Under the pieces are notes generated by a model, which was given only the letters and a program-made list of their open reading frames with translations, was not told the DNA's origin and ran no database searches. The translations under genes and the position numbers were made by a program. 64,000 nucleotides of DNA from assembly GCA_946807835.1 (NCBI GenBank), contig OX327705.1, positions 14,972,501 to 15,036,500 on the forward strand. Reading direction: 5' to 3'. This DNA comes from Ailanthus altissimus. Its lineage: Eukaryota; Streptophyta; Magnoliopsida; Sapindales; Simaroubaceae. The first letter of the stretch is position 1; each line of letters starts with the position of its first letter. This document shows, piece by piece, positions 34,403 through 49,043 of this stretch.

Positions 34403-34970
34403 CAAAAGAGTTTGATAGGTCGTATGGAAGGCTGGGTCTCTTTTCATTCTTTACTGACCACCAAAAAATATTTTTAAAATCTAACCCTTTTGTCTTCGAA
34501 CTCACAATAAAACTCCTCTCGCCTATTAGGGTCTAATTGTAGTTGATCTTAAAGTATAGGATAGGTCAAGAAGACATCATAGAGGATAAGAAAATATGGT
34601 TGAGGTATCATGTGGTTGAGGAGGGCCATGTCTTGTAATAAATGAAATACATTAGGGTATATTTAGAGATAGGAAAGGTCAGTGACATGTAAAACTCATG
34701 AATAAGAGGTGGTAATAGAAAGTGGAAGTATAAAAGATTCTCTTGATATAAAGGGAGTTCCTTAACCATATGAAAGGAGGGTTACAATGTGGATTACTGG
34801 CAGGAAGTGACAAAATATCCATATTTTCAAGAATATGGAAGGCCAATTTTAAATCATTCATAGAGAAGTTATTGAGTCCTTTCACAAATTTTCTTTTTTT
34901 ATAAGTTTTGTTGAATAAAATGGAAGGTTTGTTTTGTATTGTAGAGAGTATAAACCAAAGCAAGAAAGTT
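34302..34970 (-). pseudogene. Transposon-protein relic, duplication unit 1
   Basis: Minus-strand frames 34679-34963 and 34302-34505 (SSKTKGLDFKNIFWWSVKNE, YKTSLVFPFILARIGFLGNILLEE) are broken parts of one coding region. The segment recurs at 48428-49043, where a related frame (48466-48651) reads LRTITIRPQGARGGFFVSSK. The residue pattern resembles the large family of uncharacterised plant transposon-associated proteins, but no catalytic motif is visible and the family cannot be named. Confidence 0.4.
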
Positions 34971-37777
34971 AAAAGAGATTTTGAGTCCTCATATCAAAAT
35001 ATAAGGATGAATGGGAAAAACAACTACTAGTATTTATAAGAAAGCTATAACTATCAACATGTTAGTTCATGGAGATAGGAATGTCGTATGCATTTAAAGA
35101 AATGTGATTGCTGGAACAAAAATGTTAGAAAATGCGGGAAAGCTAAAAGTTAATATTGGACATATAGCTCTTGTTGGCTAAATAGTGAAGAAGTATGCCT
35201 TATAAGTCTTTTTTCAAAATGACACACTCTTTCACTTAAGGAAAAGAGGGCATTTATTGGGTCTAAATCTAGCAAGCGCAACCAGCCAATGCGCCAACAA
35301 TCCAAACTCTCTCATTTAATTGAAGTGTTTCTAGTAAATAAGCCCATTAGCTTAAGTCATAAAGCCTAATTTAGCTTAAAACCCAACCTTCAAATAGGTA
35401 ACCTATTTCTATTTACTTGCGGTTTTTATAAATGGGCTTTGGACATCACGAGAAGATGGAGATTGATTAAATTATGAAATTAATTTAATTTTAATTAATC
35501 AGCTACAATTTAATATAAAAGGAATTTCATTAAAGAGTGGACGATTTTCACTTAAATCATTCTATTAAATTAATAATGGGATGAAATCCATTAAAAATAA
35601 GCATAAAACATATTAATCATAGTCTAAATTAAATTGAACCTCTAGACATTGCATATTAGAAATTACTAAAATTACTACTCTATAAAAACTGTTCAATCCT
35701 CCATCAATAGGATCATTCATTTATAATTTGTCATTCAACCATTTATAATTAATACATTCACATGAATTATATACAACAATAGTAAAATATTCATGTTTGA
35801 GCAAACACTCCATACTGTTATACACAACACCTTTTTTCTTCTTCTTCAAATAATAACTTGAGTGTTGGAATATTTTCTTTTCTTTAATAAAAGAATGGAG
35901 GATGTTTTTGTCACTCAAAAGAGTTGTGCTAGGATAAAAATATAATTGATCACTAAGATTTTGAATGAAGGAGTTTCAAATATAATAGCAAAATAATTAT
36001 TATCTTATTAAATATAATAGTAACAATGATATTATTATTATTAAATATGAATATGCTCTCATTACAACGAATTTGTTTATAAAATCTAAAAAAAATAATT
36101 TACGAATATAATAACAATAATAACAGCAACAACTTTTAATATTATTTTTATAATATTATATTAAACAATCCATTTATCTTCATAAATAGTGTCTTTATTG
36201 TTAATATCATATTAATAAAAATTATCAATTTTAAATATATATATTTTTATTTTTTTATTTTATTTAAATAATTAAATTTTAAAGACAAATGAGTAATTTT
36301 GAAACCCAATTCCCTTATTTTCATTTCCCAATTAGGAAGGGGTGAGGGATTCTAATTCTCATTCCCCATTCCCCATTTAGCGTGGGTCCATGTAGAGCCC
36401 GCATATTGGATTTCTATTCCTAATTTTAATCGTCTAAATGAACATGAAAATAATTCCCTTTGTTGACCCCATTCTATTAGACAATTATTTTTTTGAAAAA
36501 TTTGGTAGGAGGTTAGATATTTTTAATTAATTAATTTTTACTCTCACATATTACTCAAATTTGAGTACAACTGCTGTACAATTTGGTGACAATTTATATA
36601 CTCATATTTGTCTATAAGAAAGTTGCGTTTAATCTTAAAGTTTTGTTGAAATACTTAGTTTGCATATATTTTTTTAAAATACTTTAACTAATCTTTATTT
36701 TAAAAAAAACGTGTAACATTTTTTGTGAGTATCAAAATAAATTGATGTGTCTAATAGAAAATGATTCATATTTAATCAAATTTACTTTATTATTTCAAAA
36801 AAATTGCACTGTAAGTATTACTTTTTTAATGTCAAAAAACTAATCAGCAAATAATATATATATAAAAGAACAGACTATGTAATCCAATAAAAATCAATAG
36901 AGTAAATTGATAATTTCTATAAATCTTTTAGCGTTAATTCATTAACTAATCTTTATTTTAAAAAAAACGTGTAACATTTTTTGTGAGTATCAAAATAAAT
37001 TGATGTGTCTAATAGTAAATGATTCATATTTAATCAAATTTACTTTATTATTTCAAAAAAATTGCACTGTAAGTATTACTTTTTCAATGTAAAAAAACTA
37101 ACCAGCATATAATATAAATATAAATATATATATTATATGCTATATATATATATGTATATATGAGAATTCACTATTTAATCTAACAGAACTTAATAGAGTA
37201 AATTGATAATTTCTGTAAATCTTTTAGCGTTAATTCATTAACTTCCTGTACATTCATTGGTATTTAGGATTGCGTTGGATAATGATGATCACACGAGTCA
37301 TTCTTTGATTACAACTTAAAACGACGGTGTTCTGAAACATTTTCTATAGAGAAATTTACGAAAAGAGTAATTTATAAAGATCTTTGTAGTTAATTTAATT
37401 TTCTTAGTAACTTATTTATCTTTTTTTTTTTTCCAAACAAAGAAGAAAAGAGAAAGTGCATTTAGGTATATGAATCTAAACTTCATTCGATTTTTGGCAT
37501 ACAACACTAGTACTCTTCAACTTTTTTTTTTGTTAACAAACATAATCATGCAACGAGGGAAGATTAAAAAATGAAATTAGTATAAATTAAGAGCCTTGCA
37601 ATGAATCAAGAAAAACCACTAAAATCCTGGAAGAATGTTTATTCAAAACTAAGATGAAAGCAAAATACACATATTTCAAATAGCTCAATTTTGTTAAAAG
37701 CTTGGCCATGAGGCCCTTATTTAATCATACAAATTTCCCAAAATATATAATTACATCTCATAGTTAATACCTAACCT
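34403..37777. repeat. Duplicated segment, unit 1 (3' side of BAHD copy 1)
   Basis: Similarity to unit 2 begins near 34403 (matching 48428) and runs, allowing for insertions, through 36700 (matching 55750), 37200-37470 (matching 56310-56550) and 37478-37777 (matching 62751-63052). By eye the match is moderate in 34.4-36.5 kb, high in 37.2-37.47 kb and almost perfect in the last 300 bp. Apart from the transposon relic there is no gene; 35000-36680 is AT-rich spacer. Confidence 0.85.
36686..37243. repeat. 258-bp tandem duplication
   Basis: AACTAATCTTTATTTTAAAA starts at 36686 and again at 36944, and both units run to TTTTAGCGTTAATTCATTAAC. The second is longer because of an (AT)n tract at about 37110-37160. 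The units differ at few positions. Unit 2 has one full version of this block. Confidence 0.93.
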
Positions 37778-39082
37778 TTAAAATAAGCTTGGATCAATAG
37801 AAGCATTAGCAAGAATGCCAGGATCTTGTTCAAATTTGGCCATTTCTTTCTTTGACATTCCTACCCATGCTTCAATTCCCTTACCGTCGCTGCTGTCAAA
37901 GAGAACGGCAACGTCTTTATACTTCATAGCAAAACCGACCCACATGGGCTTTCCCCACCCAAAATCAGCTTCATAAAACGAAAGTCTCAACCAAGAAGAA
38001 ATTTGAAACCACTTAATACTACTATCCATTGAAACTCCTTCCATTAGGTTCTTCATGTAATTTAAGAACCCACCATCTGCTTGAACCTTCCTCACATAAT
38101 CGTTATTGATCTTACTTATCGATTCGTGAAACTTTTCTATCAACTTATTACAGTCAATAGACTTCTCCATTGGCCAATTTGCTGTTGTTGTTAGAATGAG
38201 ATTTCCAATACTTCCTTTTGGCAATGGTGGATTCAATTTGTTACGCAGATTCACGGCAGTTCCTGCCACCAGATGTGTATAATTAAACTCATCTCCTTCT
38301 CTTGCAGCAGTCAATACACCACCCAAAATAAGTGCGGATACAACTTCAACACGTGTGGGATAATAACCGGAAGATGATTCATTGCCGTATTTTTCTTTTA
38401 GAGCAGCTATCTTACTACCATCAAATGTAAATCTCTTTGTTATAATTTCCGTTGACGGAGAAAGCTTCTCAGAAGAGCTACTAGTTGAGAAGCCTAAGAA
38501 ATTTTGTGGAGGAAATATAGAACTGCAATCCGGAATCGCAGTCGGCATACTATTGGAAATATCGGAGCCACAAGAAATTGCTGTCCAACTTTTAATAAAG
38601 TTTGCTGCCGTCGTTATATCAGCAACAAAATGACTAAAGCCAAGACAAATTGCTATCCCACCGCAATCAAAGCAAGTGACTTGGACTACTAAGCTGACAG
38701 GAAAACTTGGCTTTTCATTCAGTTTGTACGGCACTAACTGCTCGATAAAATCTCTGTTTTCCGATTGATTGAAGATCACAGACATTGGCTCGGCCACACG
38801 GGATTCAATAAAGGCAGCGCCATAATCGTCACAATCAATAGAAAATTCATCCTTGACACGTCCTGCAAGCGGGTAATAATGGGTTAATGTTTTCGAAAGG
38901 GAATTTTTGAGACGATCAGAAAGTTTTTTGGTGTCGTCGGAAGCTCCCGAATAAAAGAAAATGATATGGAAGAAACAATCAGGAGCAAGTTGATCAAGGA
39001 TAGAAAGTTTATGAGTTCTTAGATGGTGTGGGGTTGGAGAAGATGGTTTGAGGATTTCTGAAGAAACGATGTTGAGCTCCAT
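37778..39082 (-). CDS. BAHD acyltransferase, vinorine-synthase-like, complete
   Basis: A 434-residue intronless BAHD protein, the usual length for the family. It would transfer an acyl group from acyl-CoA to a hydroxyl or amine of a specialised metabolite in the cytosol. Visible motifs: HYYPLAGR at 68-75; catalytic HFVAD (HxxxD) with His151 and Asp155; and the structural DFGWG at 373-377. The N terminus (SSEILKPSSPTPHHLRTHKLSILDQLAP) and overall motif set fit clade III enzymes such as vinorine synthase and salutaridinol 7-O-acetyltransferase. No stop, frameshift or motif loss is seen, so it is probably functional; its substrate cannot be told from sequence. The start at 39082 is the first Met and aligns with family N termini. 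A near copy lies at 63053-64000. Confidence 0.95.
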   Translation of the reverse strand: MELNIVSSEILKPSSPTPHHLRTHKLSILDQLAPDCFFHIIFFYSGASDDTKKLSDRLKNSLSKTLTHYYPLAGRVKDEFSIDCDDYGAAFIESRVAEPMSVIFNQSENRDFIEQLVPYKLNEKPSFPVSLVVQVTCFDCGGIAICLGFSHFVADITTAANFIKSWTAISCGSDISNSMPTAIPDCSSIFPPQNFLGFSTSSSSEKLSPSTEIITKRFTFDGSKIAALKEKYGNESSSGYYPTRVEVVSALILGGVLTAAREGDEFNYTHLVAGTAVNLRNKLNPPLPKGSIGNLILTTTANWPMEKSIDCNKLIEKFHESISKINNDYVRKVQADGGFLNYMKNLMEGVSMDSSIKWFQISSWLRLSFYEADFGWGKPMWVGFAMKYKDVAVLFDSSDGKGIEAWVGMSKKEMAKFEQDPGILANASIDPSLF

Positions 39083-39227
39083 TAAAAAATTCTAGAGATT
39101 TTCTTTTAAAGGAAAATTCTGAAGAATTTTTTTTTCCTGCAAGTGTTATCTGCATATAGCGAGGCAAGAAAAACTAGTAAGCGTTTTAATGATTTTGGTT
39201 TGTTTAGTTGCACCAAATTTGATGTTG

Positions 39228-39234
39228 ATTTATA
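39228..39234 (-). promoter_or_regulatory. Possible TATA box for BAHD copy 1
   Basis: TATAAAT on the minus strand lies about 146 bp upstream of the ATG, which would give a leader of roughly 110-120 nt. No other comparably placed TATA motif was seen. The call rests on position and sequence only. Confidence 0.35.
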
Positions 39235-39724
39235 AAAGTTGAAGAAGGCAATACCGCCGTGGAAGATTATCAAACATATCTATTATTTTAATGACAAAGG
39301 ATATTTTTATTCGTTGATTCCTCTCCTTTCATTATTTTACGTACAAATCAAGCAAAATAATGTCATTTCTATTCCTATCATATTCTAAAATGTAGTTTTA
39401 TTTTCAACCCCATTATCAATAGATTAATATTTAAAATTTTTTTTATAGGAATGTGTAATTGACTCAATTAAAATAGTTTACGCTGGTGGTTACAGAGTTT
39501 GATTCGATACGTCGGATCCATAGTTTTATAATCTTAGAATGAACAAGGCATTTGTTTTATAATAAACAATATTACTCTCTAAACTAATATAACAGCAAAG
39601 CCCAAAGCCTAGTTGGAAAAGAATATACATGAAATAATTAGATAGTGGAACGAATGAGATAATTTGATTATTTTATATATAAATATTATCACGTAGTTTT
39701 CTTTGGATTGGATCCAAGTTTAAC

Positions 39725-41690
<1,966 letters not shown>

Positions 41691-42039
41691 AGTAAAGTAG
41701 ATCCAAACAGTGCCTTAAGAGCTTAAAATTAAGTTTGAATAGCCGAAAGAAATATAAGGAACCGAATTCAAACAAAAGTATATTTAACCCAATTTATCTT
41801 AAATCCTAAAAAACAAGTAAAATTTGGATAGATGAAATAAGAATGATTGAAATTATTGTTCTATTTGATTTATACCTTTCTGTTATTATTGTTTTATTCG
41901 ACTTAAGATTCTTGATATTGTTATTTGACATGATCAAGGAGTCTTTGCACGAGGGATAAAAAATTCTTGATTTTTGGATTGCACTTAGACCATACAAGTG
42001 ATGTTGAACTCTATAAGAATGAGAAGCCACCATGCTAGC
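41691..42039. other. Spacer, nothing recognised
   Basis: A GATCCAAACAGTGCC word (about 41700-41714) just beyond the triplet array faces a GGATTGGATCCAAG word at its left end (about 39704-39717), perhaps marking the ends of the element that carried the array. No gene. Confidence 0.3.
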
Positions 42040-43260
42040 TTTGCAGACAATACCGATATGAGTGGCATATATGAAACAATGCCAATCTTTGTCATAAGTT
42101 GAAGTAAGTAAGCCATAAAGTAATGTCGTAACCTTTTTTAGGAATATATAAAAGCAGGATAGATGTGCTCTGGCATGGGGTATCTAATTTTTATCTTAGA
42201 TAAATTTCGACTAATATAGTAGATAAGATGTTATTAATGTTACCATCATCTTGAGCCAGTAGAGCACTTATAGCTGTGGCTATAGCTGTGAGACAAATAT
42301 GTAGTGGCTTCCTTTTGTTAGGAGCTTTAATGGTAGGTAACACTACAACGATGCACCGAATTTTCAGGAAGTTTGATTCCTTCCCTCTCTCTACTTAAAT
42401 TTAGCATTCCTTTTCAATAAAGGAGCGAAAGCTAAAGAGTTGGGTAGCTAGTATAAGAGTGAACCTTTAGATGTAAAATAACTTGCCAATTAGGTTTTTG
42501 GGGTTATTCTAGGAGTATGGAGGTGGCTTCAAGGCTATATTTTAAACTTTTCCTGGATCGACTTTGATGCCCCTATGATGGATAAGAACTTAAGTAATTT
42601 GCCTGCTGATACCTTAAAGATATTTTTTAGAGTTCATTTTAAGGTTGTATAGGCGATAACTTTAAATACCTTTTCCAAGATGGCCATATGATTTTCTTAG
42701 ATGGTGGATATGACCATCAGTCATCCATATAATCTTCCACTTGACTCATCATGTTATGAAATACAGTAGTCATGGATTTTTGGTAATTAGCTCCTATGTT
42801 CTTGAGACTAAACTACATAATTGTATAGTACAAGTTACCTACAGAGGTATGAAAGGTAGACTTTTTAGCATCTTCAAGAGCCATTTTGATCTAGTTGTAG
42901 CTATTGAAGTCATTCATGAATGACAACATTATTGAGCCTACAGTAGAGTCAATGAGGATGTCTATGTTTGGCAAAGGAAAATCATCTTTAGGACAAGCCT
43001 TGTTAAGATCTAAAAGACAACACAATCACGAATCTAACCATTCTTCTTTTTAATAGGTACTATGTTAGACAACAGATGTGATGCTTTATAGGCTTATTCT
43101 TTATTTCCTATTTAATTTTCCTACGTCAAGATAGAAGCTACAACGTGGTTGGATTATTAGCTTGATTCTAGGCTGCACATTAAGTGGAAGGCAAACCATT
43201 TAAGGCATGTAAGCTATACATGTCCTGGTATCCTTGTGCAAATATGACACTATACCTTTT
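42040..43260 (-). pseudogene. Ty3/gypsy RT-RNase H relic
   Basis: Minus-strand reading across several frames gives, in order: KEEW.D; a decayed KACPKDDFPLPNIDILIDSTVG; MLSFMND..YNQIKMALEDAKKSTFHTSVG; a Met-Met / YMDD-like segment; and LEKVFKVIAYTTLK with the FKVSAGKLL block. Then comes the RNase H start LHICLTAIATAISALLAQDDG (family LYISVT..ALGALLAQ). This is the RT to RNase H order of plant Ty3/gypsy elements, perhaps Tat-like. Many stops; no open frame longer than 80 codons. Further decayed sequence, including the minus frame 43647-43883, reaches about 44040. Confidence 0.72.
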
Positions 43261-44040
43261 TAAGAGGCTAATAGTACTTAATAGTAGTACTTAATAGTAC
43301 AGGCTTTTGATGCTCTTTGTTAGAGCTTAAATTGATCTCTTCTAACTTTTAAATAACTTCGAAGAATCTTACATGAATTTTAGAGTCAGAGGAATACTTA
43401 TCCTTTGAAACCATAACTGATTATATAAATGAAGGACATTTACACAAAAATTCTCTTCATAGTCATTAGGACCTTTCCTTTTAGATAGGTTGGGTCTGTA
43501 AACCATTAAAAATGATAAATGATGAGCTCGTTAAGTACTTGCTTTTACCTGTGAGAACACTTTGGCTTGGCCTTCTTCAGGATGACTTAGCTTTTGTCTT
43601 GTTGTGCTATTTCAAGGAACTCTTATTTCCTCTTTCTCTTTATGACCTATAGTTTGTAAGGTATGTTGTTCCTGCCAGACCTTGATAATGGCACTCTTAC
43701 TGGCCTGGCTAGTGTGTTACTTATGTTATTGTCAAATTGATTGTAGGCGTAAACATTTATGAGATAGTTCTTCTCTTGATGGAAAAAAGTAGGATTAGCT
43801 ACAACCTTGATTGACTTTCTTCCAATCTGACCCTTAACACATTGATATAGGTAGACACAACTAACTTTTGTATATTTAGCCATAGCCTACCGAGAAGTTT
43901 GTGATACACAACCTTCAATGTTCATTACATGGAATAGGGTAAGGGCATGTAGTAGCCTTACCTTCAAGTTTAGTTGTATGATACCCTTGAATATTTGGCT
44001 ACGCTGTCAAAGCCAAAAACTCAGATTTGTTAAACACCAT

Positions 44041-44940
44041 AGGGAAGTAGAATAATTAATATTAAAAAATACAATCAAATTACATAACTAAATATTTATT
44101 CAATTCCTAGATACTTATAACAATAACAAAATGGCAACACCATAATAAAAAATACTAAAAATTAAAAGTTTTCAATATAAAAAAAATACAAAGTCAATAA
44201 ATAATATTTAAAAAATATGTACAAACAATTTTATAATTATAAATAAAAAAAATTATTGTTTTTGAGAAGATTTCACAATAATGAGGACACAAAATAATAA
44301 TCATAATCAAATTACATAAATATTTTTTTCAAATAATTAAAAAATTAATTCATTAAAAATTAAAAAATTATGTGAAATAAGTAATTAATATAATTATATA
44401 TATTTTTTGAAAATTAACTGAGTGAGTGGCCAACAATAGTGTTGCCCACTCACCCTACACGCATTAAGTTTTTTAAAATATTTAAACTACGGCTCCTTAC
44501 ACACGTGTCTCTAAATTACTATGCCAACAATAATTTCAGCCACAAAATCTTCATCAAATTCATAATTTTAAGAAGAAAACCTAACATTATCGCAACCTAA
44601 TTTTTACATGTTATAATAATAATTAAAACTATACCAAATTCAAACTCACTATATACTCTCTGTTAAGATTCAAGCAAATAATAATGTCGTCACTTTAATT
44701 TTCACTGATTTGGGAGAGAAATTGAATTTTAGTTCGTTTTGATTAATTTTGAGAAAATCGGATCTGTCACTAGGAAGATATTTAATCAAATTTTAAATTA
44801 TTTGGTAGTTATATACTAGGAAGCATTTGTGACTTTCATAAAAGGTAGTTGTTATTTGTGAGTTTAATGGGTGCCGAGAACACAAAGGGACTTGCAAGCA
44901 TATTGCTCTGTTGTGTAATGTTGGCAGGTCATTGTGAGTT
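44041..44940. other. AT-rich spacer, nothing recognised
   Basis: Poly-A rich to about 44400, then mixed sequence. A CACCCTACACGCATTAAG word near 44450 is the only GC-richer spot. No gene or repeat supported. Confidence 0.3.
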
Positions 44941-44954
44941 TTGTGAGGTTGAGC

Positions 44955-45225
44955 TCGAGACCATTAATGGCTCTGATACAAAGTTAAAAAATCAATGTAA
45001 TGAATTTGTAATGGCTTGAATGTATATTGAGTATATTGAATGTAACACTGTTACAATATTCTGAGTTACAATGCTACGCTTATACATAGAAATATTAACT
45101 GCATTTTTCATTTACATTGCTATCATACACGGACCTAAATTCATGGTCACACATTGTACTATCTATTGATATTAACCGTTTGATCATCTCTTGTTGTATT
45201 TTCATCCTTAGGATTGTGCTAGCAT
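44955..45225 (-). mobile_element. Copia-type LTR end with primer-binding site
   Basis: The minus strand carries TTTGTATCAGAGCCATTAATG at about 44964-44985, a close variant of TGGTATCAGAGCC, the initiator-Met tRNA primer site of plant Copia elements. It is preceded by LTR-like sequence that may start TGCTAGCACAATCC (right edge near 45224). Downstream on the minus strand only a short leader remains before similarity fades. The LTR edges are provisional. Confidence 0.45.
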
Positions 45226-48200
45226 ATCATTGTACTGCCTTCTTTCTCATCCATTGATTTTTCTTCAATTGTACCTTCGCTGCTTAGATTGTTATATGTC
45301 ATTATAATCCCTTCCTTGGATTCTTTTGTTTCGGTTAGACTTCCCTCTGTCAAATTGTCATTGGTGTAGAAATCATTTGCTCTTTCTACAACTGTGACTA
45401 TCCTCTATTTCTTGTCATGACATGGCAGTAGAGGTAAAGGTTTGTCTTGCAGGTTTGTCATCCTTGAGGTTGGTACATGGCTTGCAGCAAGAGTGTTGCC
45501 GAATACTTCAACTATTGTGAATTAATATTAGAGCTTAGAAAAATGTTAAATCGACAATTTTGCTTTGCATAAGATGAATGGAAAGTCTATTAGTTTAGGT
45601 TTACACGAGCCTATATTTATATACGCTATTCAAACATCATCTTGTTGACTAACAAGATATTTGAATATTAGGTAACGTAATCCATGACCAAGTTCATAAT
45701 AATTGTTTGTATGTTCAAGTTAATCAACTCTTTGAGACTTAGAACCATGTTGCTCCAGTGGGTAAATCATCAATAATTAGAGTGTCACTAATAGATAAAT
45801 AATCTCCTCCTTTGTTGACTAATTTCCAATAATTTTCTTAAAGAATTCAAGAAAGAGTAGTTTTGCTTGATTTGGATTTCAACACTATAACCTCCAATGT
45901 TATAAATATTAGTTGAAAAATTGTAGGTTATATTAATTCATTTATTAGAATATTTTAAAAAATATTTACTTTTATTATGTTTATGATTAAACAAATATTT
46001 ATGTTTCACACCTCCCCCACTAGTCATTTGAGTAAATAGAACTAACCACCAAAATCTAAATTATTCATTTAAAAGAATACATAAATATGAAATAGAAACA
46101 AATTACTCATTCGGGATGAAGTGCTTGACCAAGCCCACACAACAAATAATTTCAAAGAGAAAAAGTTTACATTATACTAAAAGTTTGTGATGGAGTTATG
46201 GCTAATAAACTTATTTATTGTACTAAGTTTTATAAGTATATGAAAAACTATAAATCAATTCTTATTATATTAAGGTAAGAAAAGGCACTAAATAGGTACT
46301 TTATTAATACTATATAAAAAAGATAACTCATATTATATTAAGTTAAGAAATAAAAATAAGTACTTATCTTACTATATAGGATAAATCTCTTAAGGAAACC
46401 TAATTTAAAACATAGAAAGGATCTTGAGCAAAATATTATATTTTGGGTGATTGAATAAATAATTAAATAATTATAAATATATATTTTGCAAGTCAACTCA
46501 GCCAAGATTTTTTTTTTTTCATATCTGTTTGTATTTTCACATGATCAAGTGTTTCAAAAAAAGGCGATGAAACTAAAATATTTTACATTATAAAGAGTTT
46601 ATGAGAATTTAGATTGATTAAGACACTCTCATAATTAATTAATTGAGATGGGAAAAAAGATGACCTCTATTTATATGTGAAAGCTCTAAAGTTGAAACTT
46701 TACATAAATTATTGTCTTTTTTTTGTACTATGTCAAATTTTGCAAAAGAACACCTTTCTCTTATAACAAAGAATATTTTGATGTTTAATTTAAAATTTAT
46801 CAAACAAATACGTGATGTGTGTGGGAGTTCTTCAAACACGAAGATTATACTATATATATTTAATATAATAGTAGTAGTGCTTAATATTTTGAATGAATCA
46901 AAACTTATTATGCATGTTTATTTAAAGTGTAGATCCAATTAAAATTTAAGACAATATGGTGAACATATCTTGATGTGATGAAACTTCATCGTAATGTGAC
47001 TAACGTATGAGATATGACAATGTGATAGGTTTATATCTCTTAAGGATTTATCTAGAGTTTATAATATAAATTACCATACAATTTACTAAAGAATTAAGGG
47101 CTTTTATCCTTTGTGCAAAGACTCCTTAGTAATACAAAATATTCAAAATTTCAGTTCAAATATAATAGTTAAATAACAAGAAAACATAAATAATAAATTC
47201 GATTCTCACCATTTCATTTAATCCGGATTTTACCTTATTTGGATTTTTAAACAAATTGGGTCGGGTCAAATCTTTATTTGAATTTGGGTTCTCTTAGTCC
47301 TTGGGCTGTAAGACTTTTTGGGCTTTAAAAGTCTTTTTATTTGGTCTTGTTTGCTTTTCTAGCTTGTAATCTTTCACGTGTGGGCTGTTTGGGGTTATTT
47401 AATAATAGCCCAACAACATGAATTAAATTTACCAATCAATGGAATAAGTTGATGGGTGTAATTTAAAACAAAAAAGGGATTTAATTGAGGACTGTTTTGA
47501 TACTTTTAAGGATGTTTTCATTAAAGTTTATTGCTAAATTTATCAAGTGGGTGTTTTAAATAAAATGGTATTCATAATACAATTTAGACTGCAAATAGAA
47601 TAAATCATTGATAAAAGGTTATATATATATATTAATTTGAAATATTATGAACAAGCAATCATAAGGGTGATAATATTTTCACCCCACGGTTTGTGCTATT
47701 GCACTTCATCAAAATTATAAATACACTTATAATTTTTAAAATACCCTTATTTGCATTAAAATATTGCAAAATAAGACATAATATTACTGATATACTATAA
47801 ATTAATCTTTTTAATTTATTATTACCAAAAACTTATCAAACAAATATACCATATATAGGTTTTTATGAACTAATTTTTTAATAAAAATTAAAAATCAACA
47901 TAAATATTTTTTCTTTGAAGTTATTTTTCATGTATATCTACTTTCTCCATTAATGTTATAATATATATAAATATGTTTCAATTTAAAAAAACTTCATGGT
48001 ACATAAAAACACATTAAGATTTGCAGTAAAAGATTTACTAAAGTAACATAAATAATTACAAAATTAGTATTTATTTATGTTTTTAATTAATTATTTTTTA
48101 GAAGATTGAAATTAAAATTTTTCTATTTTAAAAATGATGTGTTATTACATAAAACTATAACCATAAGGCTTACTCTCTTTTTAGTGACTACTTATCCTTC

Positions 48201-48427
48201 AACTTTTATAGTAGGCTTAGGTAGTGTTTGTTTGTTTATTTTTTTGGCTAAACTATTATAAGATAGGGTAACTATCTTAGTGACCGTTGGCAAGGATGTG
48301 GTGGTTGTTTGAACAACAATTACAAGTACCAATCTTAGTAATTGTTGGTAGACGTTTGGTGACTATTTGAATAACAACCATTACCCTAAAAATAAATGGT
48401 CTATTAGAGTCGTAAGAATAACAACCA
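45226..48427. other. Long AT-rich spacer, nothing firmly recognised
   Basis: No open frame with family-like content. The frames at 46639-46942 are hydrophobic or Lys-rich chance frames. A GC-richer stretch at 47235-47410 (TTGGGTCGGGTCAAATC, GGGCTGTAAGACTTTTTGGGC) looks like decayed LTR or DNA-element sequence. An (AT)n tract lies at about 47621-47632. Words based on TTGTTGGTAG..GGTGACTATTTG repeat at 48290-48375. Confidence 0.35.
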
Positions 48428-49043
48428 AAGAAGGTTGATAGCTTATATAGAAGTCTAAGTCTCTTCTATTCTCCATTGACCACTAGAAAAATACTTATCA
48501 AATTCGACTCTTTATTCTTCGAACTTACAAAAAAACCTCCTCTTGCCCCTTGGGGTCTAATGGTGATTGTTCTTAGAGCATAGGAGGTTAAGAGGACATT
48601 ATAGAGAGTAAGTGCATAAGGTAGAGGTACCATGTGGTTAAGGATGGCCATATCCTATAATAAATAAAAGATGTTAGGGTGTATTTAAAGACGAAAAAGG
48701 TTGGCAACATGTAAAAACTCATGAATAAGAGGTGATAATGGGAAGTGGAGGCATAAAATATTCTCTCAAAATAATGGGAGTTCCCTAAGCCTTAAGGAAA
48801 GAGAGTTACAATGTAGATCACAAGCAGAAAGTGATAGAATATCCACATTTTCAAGAATGTGGAAGGTCAATTTTAAATCATTCATAAAGAAATTGTTGAG
48901 ACCTCTTATTATTTTTCTACTTTTATAAGTTTTATTGAATAAAAAGGAAGGTTTATTTTATACTGCAGAGAGTATAAAGTAGAGTAGGAAAGCATAAGAG
49001 ATTTCGAGTCCTTATATCAAAATATAAGGATGAATAGTGAAAG
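48428..49043 (-). pseudogene. Transposon-protein relic, duplication unit 2
   Basis: It aligns with 34403-35010 (for example CTCATGAATAAGAGGTG, AAAATATAAGGATGAAT). The minus frame 48466-48651 is the least damaged piece and reads into the frame seen at 34302-34505. The alignment is broken at 49043 by solo LTR C and resumes at 54207. Confidence 0.5.

Noticed and set aside
36300..36430. CATTCCC-rich segment resembling the ends of plant hAT MITEs
   Set aside because: Present in both duplication units, but no inverted partner or target duplication could be found, so no element is called.
38382..38692. Plus-strand open frames opposite BAHD copy 1 (and 63657-63967 opposite copy 2)
   Set aside because: Antisense shadows of the BAHD coding sequence; they are conserved only because the gene is.
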